Assembly: GCF_025857195.1 (NCBI RefSeq)
Contig: NZ_CP109792.1
Coordinates: 38,876 to 102,875, forward strand
DNA: 64,000 nt
Reading direction: 5' to 3'
From: Leisingera thetidis
Lineage (GTDB): Bacteria; Pseudomonadota; Alphaproteobacteria; Rhodobacterales; Rhodobacteraceae
Positions within the stretch are counted from its first letter, which is position 1; every line of letters starts with the position of its first letter. Of this stretch, positions 40,692-47,751 are shown one piece after another. The position numbers and the translations under genes were made by a program. The notes beneath the pieces were generated by a model. That model was not told the origin of the DNA and did no database searches. It saw only the letters and a program-made list of their open reading frames with translations.

Positions 40692-42335
40692 ATGGTATCC
40701 ACCACCATGTCCGTAGAAGCCACGCCTCTCCCCAATGATCCCGCCGTTCTGAAGGCGATGATCGCCGCGTTGCAGGCGGAAAACCAAAAGATGTCCGCCA
40801 GTTTGCGGGCGCATGATCTGCTGGTTCAGGCGCTGCGCGTCCGGATTGCCAGATTGCAGAAGCAGAAATTCGGCTCCAGTTCGGAAAAGATCGAGCGGGA
40901 GATCGAGCAACTGGAACTGGCGCTGGAGGACCTGCAGGTTGCGCTCGCCGAGGCGGATGAACTGCCGCCGGAGGGCGATGATGAGCCGGAGACGGACAAC
41001 CAGACCCCGGAACCAGCCGAACCGCGGGAGTCGAGGCGCCGCCGTCCGAAGGTGTCGCAGGACACGCCGCGCGAACGCCGCGAGCTTGACCCCGGCGACA
41101 GTTGCCCGGATTGCGGGGGCGATCTGCGTGTGGTCGGGGAGGATGTCAGCGAGCTGATCGACATGATTGCAGCCCAGCTGAAGGTCATCGAGATCGCGCG
41201 TATCAAGAAATCCTGCCGGCGCTGCGAGCGTATGGTTCAAAGCCCGGCACCCAGCCGTCCGATCCCACGGAGCATGGCGGGCCCGAACCTTCTGGCTTAT
41301 GTGCTGACCTCGAAGTTCGACGACCACGTGCCGTTGTATCGTCAGAACGAGATCTTCGCCCGCATGGGGGCAGACATCCCTGACACGACCCTGGTCGACT
41401 GGTGCGGCGGGGCAATGAAGACGCTGGCGCCGCTGATCGAGAAGATCGAGGCCGAGATCATGGCCAGCAATCTTCTGCACGCAGATGACACGCCCATCCG
41501 GGTTCTCGATCGCGGCCGCCGCGACAAGGGGCTCGGAAAGGGCGTCAAGAAAGGCCGGATCTGGGCCTATGTCCGGGATCAGCGCCCATGGGCGGGCACG
41601 GCCCCGCCGGGTGCGGTCTATCACTTTGCCCCGGACTGGAAGGAAGAGCATGTCCTCGCCCATCTTAGCGAGACCAGCGGCATTCTCCAGGCTGATGGCT
41701 ACAAGGGGTATGCCAAGCTCTATGCCGCGGACCTGGACGGCAAGAGCCAGTTCCGGGAGGCCGCGTGCTGGGCGCATCTTCGCCGCGACTTTCACGATGT
41801 CTGGACCGCGACGAAATCCGCAATCGCGCGCGAGGCGCTCGACCGTATCGGCAAGCTCTACGACATCGAACGGGAAATCAGCGGCAAGCCTGCCGAACTG
41901 CGGCTGGCCGTGCGCCAAAAGGAAAGCAAGCCCAAGGTTGATGCGTTCCGGGACTGGGCCGAAAGGCAGCTCACCCGTATTCCCGGTAAGAGTGATCTGG
42001 CCAAGGCGTTCCGCTACGGGCTGAGCCGCTGGGCTTCATTCACGCTGTTTCTGGAGGACGGGCGCGTGGCCATCGACAACAATCCCGCCGAGCGCGCGCT
42101 GCGGCCCATTGGCGTTGGCAGGCGGAACTGGCTATTCGCGGGTTCGGATACCGGCGGTGAAACGCTCGCCCGCGCCATGACCGTCATCGAGACGGCAAAG
42201 ATGAACGGCCTCGATCCGCAGGCCTACCTCGCAGATGTCTTGGACCGTATCCACGATCACATGGTCAACCGGCTGGCCGAATTACTCCCTTGGAACTGGA
42301 AGCCGGCAGATCAGAAACGCAGCGAGGCTGCGTGA
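40692..42335 (+). CDS. tnpC: IS66 TnpC transposase
   Basis: A DDE transposase of 547 residues from the ATG at 40692 (another ATG is at 40707). Order: leucine-zipper-like N-terminus (LKAMIAALQAENQKMSASLRAHDLLVQALRVRIARLQKQKFG), a zinc-finger-like CPDCGGDLRVVG...CRRC, then the catalytic domain (LLHADDTPIRVLD, ILQADGYKGYAKLY, AIDNNPAERALRPIGVGRRNWLFAGSDTGGE). It appears intact. Confidence 0.95.
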   Translation: MVSTTMSVEATPLPNDPAVLKAMIAALQAENQKMSASLRAHDLLVQALRVRIARLQKQKFGSSSEKIEREIEQLELALEDLQVALAEADELPPEGDDEPETDNQTPEPAEPRESRRRRPKVSQDTPRERRELDPGDSCPDCGGDLRVVGEDVSELIDMIAAQLKVIEIARIKKSCRRCERMVQSPAPSRPIPRSMAGPNLLAYVLTSKFDDHVPLYRQNEIFARMGADIPDTTLVDWCGGAMKTLAPLIEKIEAEIMASNLLHADDTPIRVLDRGRRDKGLGKGVKKGRIWAYVRDQRPWAGTAPPGAVYHFAPDWKEEHVLAHLSETSGILQADGYKGYAKLYAADLDGKSQFREAACWAHLRRDFHDVWTATKSAIAREALDRIGKLYDIEREISGKPAELRLAVRQKESKPKVDAFRDWAERQLTRIPGKSDLAKAFRYGLSRWASFTLFLEDGRVAIDNNPAERALRPIGVGRRNWLFAGSDTGGETLARAMTVIETAKMNGLDPQAYLADVLDRIHDHMVNRLAELLPWNWKPADQKRSEAA

Positions 42336-42631
42336 TGGCAGCGACGACCTACGTCTGCTCCATCGCCCATGTCGCCAGCCTGCTGGGCGAGGATCCTGGA
42401 CTTCTCGAGGCCATCGTCAGCAACGACGACAACCTCTCCTACGGCAACATCGTCAGCGTCCACATCGGACGGGACGACTACATTACGGCGCTGACCGACG
42501 AGGGCATCGACGAATTGCGCGACATGCTGGCATCAGCACGAGTGTCCGTTGAGGCATGGCACAGCTTCCTCGAAGACTTCGTCGCTGAGCCCGACATCAT
42601 CGCCCGCGTCAACAATCAACCGCTGCGGTAA
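42335..42631 (+). CDS. 98-aa passenger protein of the IS66 element
   Basis: The ATG overlaps the last base of the tnpC stop (TGATG), and the gene ends 15 bp before the right tip, so it is part of the element. The product (HVASLLGEDPGLLEAIVSNDDNLSYGNIVSVHIGRDDYITALTDEGIDELRDML) is small and acidic, and I do not recognise it. It may modulate transposition or protect the element. Confidence 0.75.
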   Translation: MAATTYVCSIAHVASLLGEDPGLLEAIVSNDDNLSYGNIVSVHIGRDDYITALTDEGIDELRDMLASARVSVEAWHSFLEDFVAEPDIIARVNNQPLR

Positions 42632-42646
42632 AAATCGGGCGCTTAC

Positions 42647-42654
42647 CTATCTTC
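42647..42654. repeat. 8-bp target duplication, right of IS66
   Basis: CTATCTTC, an exact copy of 39818-39825, directly follows the right IS66 tip. Confidence 0.95.
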
Positions 42655-42829
42655 TCAGGGCTGATCGATATCACCGCGAGTTCGAACGTTTTTCAGACCA
42701 GTTGGGCAGAGCTCATCAAAGCAGCGAAGGCCACGTTGCCCTGCTGGAACATCGACACCCAGGTCATCTGGGATCGCTTCCTCGCCTTCAACCGGTCCCG
42801 AGGCAACGGCAGGGTGCCGGCCGGCTTCC
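42655..42829 (+). pseudogene. winged-helix protein, middle part
   Basis: It continues the frame of 39451-39825 once IS66 is removed: SGLIDITASSNVFQTSWAELIKAAKATLPCWNIDTQVIWDRFLAFNRSRGNGRVPAGF. The stop seen at 42832-42834 falls at the IS3 tip, so it may be supplied by the IS3 element. The frame can continue into 44107-44339. Confidence 0.75.
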
Positions 42830-42870
42830 TGTGAGCTACTCCCCGATCGTTGGACAGGATCTGGCGTAAT

Positions 42871-43746
42871 TTAAGCTACTTTCTGCCGCTGCTGACCAGG
42901 TTGGGTTTCGTCTTTTCTCAGCCAATAGACCACGGCAGGAGGCTTGCCGCCAAGGGCGGAATGTGGGCGTTTTCGATTATAGAACTCGATCCATCTGCCG
43001 ACGCCTGCCTTCGCCTCTGATCCAGTCTCCCAAGCGTGCAGGTAGACGCACTCGTATTTCAGACTCCGCCAGAGCCGCTCGACGAAGATGTTATCGAGGA
43101 ACCGGCCTTTGCCATCCATCGAGATGCGCACACCGGATCGCCGCAGCCTGTCCGTCCAGGCGAAGGACGTGAACTGGCTGCCCTGATCTGTATTCATGAT
43201 CTCGGGCGGACCGAACTTGTGGATGGCCTCGTTCAGCGCCTCGACACAGAAGTCCGCTTCCAGCGTGTTCGAGATGCGCCAGGCCAGCACCTTGCGGGTG
43301 TGCCAGTCAATGATCGCCACCAGATACAGGAACCCCTTGCGCATTGGCAGATAGGTGATGTCTGCCGCCCAGACCTGGTTCGGGCGCCCCACCCGCAGAC
43401 CACGCAGCAGATAGGGGTAGGTCTTGTGTCCCTTCGCTGCCTTGCTGGTGTTGGGCTTCTGGTAGATCGACATGAGCCCCATCACCCTCATCAGCCGCCT
43501 GATCCGCTTTTCGTTCACCAAATGACCCTCATTGCGCAGATGCCAAGTCATCTGCCGCACACCGAAGAACGGCGTTTCCAGGAACTGTTCGTCGATCCGA
43601 CGCATCAGCATCAGGTTCAGAGCCGTCTCGCCTTTGGGTTGATAATAGAACGACGACCGCGAGATCGACAGCAGCTTGCACTGCTTGCCAATGGGCAGAT
43701 TGGCATTGGCAGGCTCGATCATTTTCCGCCTCACTTGCCGATCCAC
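42871..43746 (-). CDS. IS3-family transposase OrfB
   Basis: A 291-residue integrase-core DDE transposase: HTH_21-like MRRIDEQFLETPFFGVRQMTWHLRNEGHLVNEKRIRRLMRVMGL, then the rve domain PNQVWAADITYLPMRKGFLYLVAIIDWHTRKVLAW, MNTDQGSQFTS, and LKYECVYLHAW...WIEFYNRKRPHSALGGKPPAVVY. It overlaps orfA by 16 bp, so it is probably made as an OrfAB fusion by frameshifting. It starts at a GTG if translated alone. Confidence 0.95.
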   Translation of the reverse strand: MDRQVRRKMIEPANANLPIGKQCKLLSISRSSFYYQPKGETALNLMLMRRIDEQFLETPFFGVRQMTWHLRNEGHLVNEKRIRRLMRVMGLMSIYQKPNTSKAAKGHKTYPYLLRGLRVGRPNQVWAADITYLPMRKGFLYLVAIIDWHTRKVLAWRISNTLEADFCVEALNEAIHKFGPPEIMNTDQGSQFTSFAWTDRLRRSGVRISMDGKGRFLDNIFVERLWRSLKYECVYLHAWETGSEAKAGVGRWIEFYNRKRPHSALGGKPPAVVYWLRKDETQPGQQRQKVA

Positions 43747-44024
43747 GGTTTGAGCTTTCGTGACAAAAAATCGTTGGCAACGGCCAGCTCCCCAATCTTA
43801 GCGTGCAGCTCTTTGACCTGCTCTTCGTCAATCTCCGGGGTTTTCTTGCCGCCACGCTCGAACACGCCGGACGCGCCCTCCAGGAGCGCCCGCTTCCAGC
43901 TGTGGATCATCGTCGGATGAACGCCAAATTGGCTTGCCAGCTCTGCAACAGTCCGCTCGCCCTTCAAAGCCTCAAGCGCGACCTTGGCCTTGAACTCAGG
44001 CGAATGGTTCTTCCGTTTCGACAT
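43731..44024 (-). CDS. IS3-family OrfA
   Basis: A 97-residue protein with a helix-turn-helix (FKAKVALEALKGERTVAELASQFGVHPTMIHSWKRALLEGASGVFE) followed by a leucine-zipper-like segment (EEQVKELHAKIGELAVANDFLSRKL). This is standard for OrfA of IS3-family elements. Confidence 0.93.
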   Translation of the reverse strand: MSKRKNHSPEFKAKVALEALKGERTVAELASQFGVHPTMIHSWKRALLEGASGVFERGGKKTPEIDEEQVKELHAKIGELAVANDFLSRKLKPWIGK

Positions 44025-44106
44025 CTCTGATCTCCTCTGCGTCGAAGATCAACAGACAGCAATTCGTAGCTTACGTCAGTGTCCGAAATTCAGGGGGTAG
44101 CTCACA

Positions 44107-44339
44107 AGCCGCCCGCGAGACCAATAACGGATCCCAAAGAGCGCGAATTGCTGAGACAGATGCAAGCCGCACCAACTGCGAACCGCCAGTTCCACGCGTC
44201 CGACTTGTGTCGCTTGATCGGACACGCTGCCTACGAAGCGCGGGTACTCGATGTGATCCGCAAGTTTGGGTGCCAGAGGTTTTCAGCAACCTTGGCGGTG
44301 CACGGACGAGCGGTGCTGGCAGGCGAGATTCAGCGGTGA
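44107..44339 (+). pseudogene. winged-helix gene, 3' part, or separate gene fragment
   Basis: The frame reads PPARPITDPKERELLRQMQAAPTANRQFHASDLCRLIGHAAYEARVLDVIRKFGCQRFSATLAVHGRAVLAGEIQR and stops at 44339. Deleting 1277 bp (the IS3 element) joins it in frame to the segment ending at 42829. This suggests one gene split in three by two insertions, but the original join cannot be proven because no target duplication is visible. Confidence 0.5.
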
Positions 44340-44678
44340 CCTGAATGAGATTGGGGCTGCGACTTCAAAACAGACAGAGATCTGAAGAGATTAGACGGGT
44401 TCTCGGATAGCACTCCCGCATGCCGCTTCAAATCGGAAACGTCACGCAACCATGGCAATACACAACGCTGGTTGCAGCACCAGGCCGCGACCGCCGAAAC
44501 TCAAACAGAAACCGAACCAGCGCCTCCGCTACAAGACAGCCCGAGAAGTCCGAAAAATCCTGACGACGGACAGAGCCTGACGACCGAAATCGGTGGACCG
44601 TACTTTACACGATCGAAGCCATCTGTCCAAATTTGACGTATGGCCGTGACATCTCTGTTGAAACGACGGAGATGAACA
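44340..44678. other. intergenic region before the AAA gene
   Basis: About 340 bp without a convincing gene. A basic 42-codon frame (about 44452-44580) is probably chance. A symmetrical CAAATTTG core lies at 44628-44635, about 45 bp before the AAA start, within an AT-richer stretch that may hold the promoter. GGAG precedes the ATG at 44679. Confidence 0.4.
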
Positions 44679-45311
44679 ATGACGCACGAACAACACCTCG
44701 CCCTTGATCTGATCGTCCGATTGGCCAACCGTTTCGGTCCCGCCAGCCGTATCGCAAAGGAACTGCCCGGCTGGCTGGAGTACCTGACCGAAGTCGAATG
44801 TCCCGAACGGCCCCGTAGCCGACCAAGCTCGCAATGGTGGAACAAGATCAGGACCATCGCGCACGACCTTGCGCCGAGCGCCGGGGGCGGTGAGGGCGAG
44901 ATCGTTCAGCGCAATGCAACCCGTCTTGGCGAGCATTTCGGGCTATCCCCTGCCGAAACATCCATGCTGACCTTCGTCGCGTTCTACAAGTTGTTCGATG
45001 GCTTCGAGCATGTCATCGATGGCGCGCTGGAAACCAGAGAAGTCACGGTGCCGCTGCTGTTGTCGTGGTTCTGCGCGGCGCCCGAGCCTGAAATCCGCAC
45101 AGCCATGCGGGCATCCGGTCGCCTCACTTGCTCGGGATTGGTGCAGCGCAACAGCGGCGGGCGTCACCGCCGGATGCCGTTCGATCTGTCTGATCGCCTG
45201 ACCCTCGCGCTACTTGCCGAAGTGGATAGCATTTCCGACCTGATCGCCCTGATGTTCCCGCGTCCGGCTGCGCCGCAGGCTCAATGGCAAGACTTCGAAG
45301 GTCTAAGCTAA
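44679..45311 (+). CDS. N-terminal part of a split double-AAA ATPase
   Basis: A 210-residue helical protein (LGEHFGLSPAETSMLTFVAFYKLFDGFEHVIDGAL; MRASGRLTCSGLVQRN) corresponding to the N-terminal domain that precedes the AAA modules in proteins of about 660-700 residues of this type. It ends at TAA (45309-45311). The next gene continues in exactly the same reading frame after three codons (Asp-Ala-Asp-Leu-Met), so a single nonsense codon separates the two parts. Both halves could still assemble, or the gene is inactivated. Confidence 0.7.
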   Translation: MTHEQHLALDLIVRLANRFGPASRIAKELPGWLEYLTEVECPERPRSRPSSQWWNKIRTIAHDLAPSAGGGEGEIVQRNATRLGEHFGLSPAETSMLTFVAFYKLFDGFEHVIDGALETREVTVPLLLSWFCAAPEPEIRTAMRASGRLTCSGLVQRNSGGRHRRMPFDLSDRLTLALLAEVDSISDLIALMFPRPAAPQAQWQDFEGLS

Positions 45312-45323
45312 GATGCGGACCTG

Positions 45324-46682
45324 ATGCGTGAACTGCTGTCCAAGGCGCTGGCAAAGCGCCAACCAGGCGTGAACATACTGCTCTACGGCCCTCCCGGCAC
45401 AGGCAAGACCGAGTTCGCCAAGGTGCTCGCGCATGAGGTCGGCGCTGAACTGCGCGCGGTCGGCGAAACGGACGATGACGGAGGCGAGCCGTCGCGCCGG
45501 GAGCGTTTGGCCGAGCTCACAATGGCATCTCGCATGCTAGGGCAAAGATCGGATACCGTACTGCTGTTCGACGAGATGGAAGACGTGATTGGTGGGCACA
45601 GCTTCCGCTTTAGCCATGAGATACTGTCGAAGGTTCATTTCAATCGAATTCTCGAAACCAATCAGATCCCGGTGATCTGGACTACGAATTCGGTTCACGC
45701 CTGTGATCCTGCTTTTTTACGGCGGATCAGCTACTCGGTGATGATGCGCCCGCCATCGGGCCGGGTGCGAGCGCGTATCTGGCAACGCCTCGAAGAGCGA
45801 CATGGTGCCGGCATACCGGACACCGCCCTGCCGGATATGGCGGAACGGCATGATCAGGCCCCGGCACTTGTTTCGGACGCGATGGTGGTGGCAAGGCTTT
45901 GCGATGGTGGGCAGGCTGTTGTCTCGCAGGTGCTGGATGCTGCAGCCCGTCTGGCAAAGGGCGGAGTCGACAGCGCGCCGCGGCATTATTCAGAGGTGCC
46001 TTGGCAAGAAGGTCTGGCCCGCGCCGACGTTGATCTAGCCCGGATCGAAGGGCAGCTAGCTCGGTCAGGCGCACCCCGCCGGGTCAGTTTCTGTCTTGAG
46101 GGACCGGCGGGGACCGGCAAAAGCGCATGGGCACGGCATCTGGCCCGGGTCATCGGCATGCCGGTGATCGAAAAGCGCGCCTCGGACCTCATGTCGAAAT
46201 GGGTTGGCGAAAGCGAGCAGAACATCGCGCGGGCCTTTTCTGACGCACGCGCCGACGGTGCGATGCTCATCTTCGACGAGGCTGACAGTCTGCTGGCTGA
46301 CCGTCGTGGCGCTGAACGCAGCTGGGAGGTGAACCAGGTTAATGAGATGCTGACCTGGATGGAAAGCCACCTGTTGCCCTTCGTCTGCACTACCAACTTC
46401 GCCAAAAAGCTCGACCCTGCAACGCAGCGCCGGTTTACCTTCCGCATCCGGTTCGATTTTCTCTCAGTCGATCAACTGCCTCTGGCTTGGGCTGTGCATT
46501 TCTCATGTTCGCCCCCGAAGGAACTGGCTACGCTTGATCGGCTTACTCCGGGAGATTTCGCGAACGTGGCCCGCAGAATGCAGGCACTGGGTGTTGCGGA
46601 CCCAGAGGAAATTCTGCGCGCTCTGACCCTTGAGGATGCGGCAAAGATAGGAACAACGCGACCGATTGGCTTTGGCCGTTGA
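45324..46682 (+). CDS. tandem AAA+ ATPase (two P-loop modules)
   Basis: A 452-residue protein with two AAA+ modules. Module 1: Walker A LLYGPPGTGKTEFAKVLA (about residue 21), Walker B VLLFDEMEDVI, sensor WTTNSVHACDPAFLRR. Module 2: Walker A LEGPAGTGKSAWARHLA (about residue 260), pore-loop-like LMSKWVGESEQNIARAF, Walker B LIFDEADSLLADR, RSWEVNQVNEMLTWMESH and a sensor CTTNFAKKLDPATQRRF. It would remodel or unfold an unknown partner. The ATG at 45324 has no good ribosome-binding site and follows an in-frame stop of the upstream half. It lies 49 bp before WYL gene 2. Confidence 0.85.
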   Translation: MRELLSKALAKRQPGVNILLYGPPGTGKTEFAKVLAHEVGAELRAVGETDDDGGEPSRRERLAELTMASRMLGQRSDTVLLFDEMEDVIGGHSFRFSHEILSKVHFNRILETNQIPVIWTTNSVHACDPAFLRRISYSVMMRPPSGRVRARIWQRLEERHGAGIPDTALPDMAERHDQAPALVSDAMVVARLCDGGQAVVSQVLDAAARLAKGGVDSAPRHYSEVPWQEGLARADVDLARIEGQLARSGAPRRVSFCLEGPAGTGKSAWARHLARVIGMPVIEKRASDLMSKWVGESEQNIARAFSDARADGAMLIFDEADSLLADRRGAERSWEVNQVNEMLTWMESHLLPFVCTTNFAKKLDPATQRRFTFRIRFDFLSVDQLPLAWAVHFSCSPPKELATLDRLTPGDFANVARRMQALGVADPEEILRALTLEDAAKIGTTRPIGFGR

Positions 46683-46731
46683 CGCCAAAGTGCTCCACCA
46701 CAATGGTTGCTCTGTATTGCTAGGAGGAGTT

Positions 46732-47718
46732 ATGCGCTACGCTCGCCAGGAAGATTTGCAACGTCTCGCTCTGATAATGCAGGGGTCAGCCGAGGGAATT
46801 TCGCTTTCTGATATAGAGCGAGAATTCAGCGTATCCCGTCGCACGGCAGAACGCATGCGTGATGCCGTACGCAACGCCTACCCTCAAATTGAGGAAATCT
46901 CCGGCGAAAGTGGTCGAAAATATTGGCGCTTTCCGCCGGGATCATTGGGCCGAATGGCTGAACCCACGCTGGATGAACTGACCGCCGGCCACCGCGCCGC
47001 CGCTATTGCGCGGCGTGAGGGCGATGAGCTAACAGCGGAAACATTGGAGCGCCTTTTGGTGAAGGTGCAGGCAATGTTCCGCGAGGATCGCCGCCGTTTG
47101 ATTGCTGCTGACCTTGAAGCACAATTATTGGCTGACGGCGTTGCATTCCGGCCCGGACCACGAGAAAAAATTTCGCCCGAGACTCTATCTACAATTCGCG
47201 AAGCAATCCTTGCAGGGGTTATGATCTCTGCTGATCATCGCGCCCGTGCTTCGGCAAAGCTTTCACGCAATACCCGGCTCGGCCCAATTGCCATGTTATT
47301 TGGTCAAGGGCGCCAATACCTTTTGGCTTGGAGCGAATATCAGGACGATCTTCGACTGTTTGCGCTTTCTGGTTTTGAACGGGTTTCGTTGGAACCTGAG
47401 GTCTATGAGCGCCCCAAAGGGTTCGATCTGCAGGAATGGCTATCAGAGAGCTTTGGTGTGTGGCGGGAAGAACCGCTTGATGTCGTCTGGCGGTTTCTGC
47501 CTGACGTTGCCGATGAAGCTGCGGGATATCTGTTTCATCCCAAACAGCAGACCAGGCGGATGGAGGACGGGTCACTGATCGTCCGTTTCCGCGCGGGAGG
47601 ACGGCAGGAGATGGACTGGTATCTGGCAAGATGGGGAGATCAGGTTGAGGCGCAATTCTTGGAGATTTCGGGTAACTCTTCGTCTGATACGACCGAAAGT
47701 GACGTGTGCGGGCAGTAG
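46732..47718 (+). CDS. WYL-domain transcriptional regulator 2
   Basis: A 328-residue paralogue of the regulator at 36728, with winged HTH (MQGSAEGISLSDIEREFSVSRRTAERMRDAVRNAYP), WYL-type domain (RLGPIAMLFGQGRQYLLAWSEYQDDLRLFALSGFERVSL) and the same C-terminal module (YLFHPKQQTRRMEDGSLIVRFRAGGRQEMDWYLARWGDQVEAQ). A strong TAGGAGGAG precedes the ATG. Its position ahead of the phosphatase/ADP-ribosylglycohydrolase and nuclease-helicase genes suggests it controls them. The codon use looks slightly more AT-rich than in the genes that follow. Confidence 0.9.
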   Translation: MRYARQEDLQRLALIMQGSAEGISLSDIEREFSVSRRTAERMRDAVRNAYPQIEEISGESGRKYWRFPPGSLGRMAEPTLDELTAGHRAAAIARREGDELTAETLERLLVKVQAMFREDRRRLIAADLEAQLLADGVAFRPGPREKISPETLSTIREAILAGVMISADHRARASAKLSRNTRLGPIAMLFGQGRQYLLAWSEYQDDLRLFALSGFERVSLEPEVYERPKGFDLQEWLSESFGVWREEPLDVVWRFLPDVADEAAGYLFHPKQQTRRMEDGSLIVRFRAGGRQEMDWYLARWGDQVEAQFLEISGNSSSDTTESDVCGQ

Positions 47719-47751
47719 TCTCAAGTAGGATCAACAAAGAAAGAATCGCGC

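Larger units (their letters stand above)
39826..42646 (+). mobile_element. complete IS66-family element (2821 bp)
   Basis: The left tip GTAACCGCCCGATTT and right tip AAATCGGGCGCTTAC are inverted repeats with one mismatch in 15. It is flanked by the 8-bp direct repeat CTATCTTC. It carries tnpA, tnpB, tnpC and a 98-codon passenger gene in one direction. It has inserted into the winged-helix gene. The copy at 1-751 is in the opposite orientation. Confidence 0.95.
42830..44106 (-). mobile_element. IS3-family element (about 1.28 kb)
   Basis: The tips TGTGAGCTAC (left) and GTAGCTCACA (right) are exact inverted repeats, extended imperfectly inward (CCCC and GGGG next to them). It holds orfA and orfB on the minus strand. 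No matching 3-4 bp target duplication was found (left CCTG, right CAAG), so one flank has changed or the boundary is 2 bp shorter on each side. Confidence 0.88.

Noticed and set aside
42828..44108. A target-site duplication for the IS3-family element
   Set aside because: Flanking CCTG and CAAG do not match, and other boundary choices give no match either.
44452..44580. A 42-codon basic frame ending RLRYKTAREVRKILTTDRA, faintly like the tail of an IS30-type transposase
   Set aside because: Too short and too weak; no flanking repeats or further transposase sequence.
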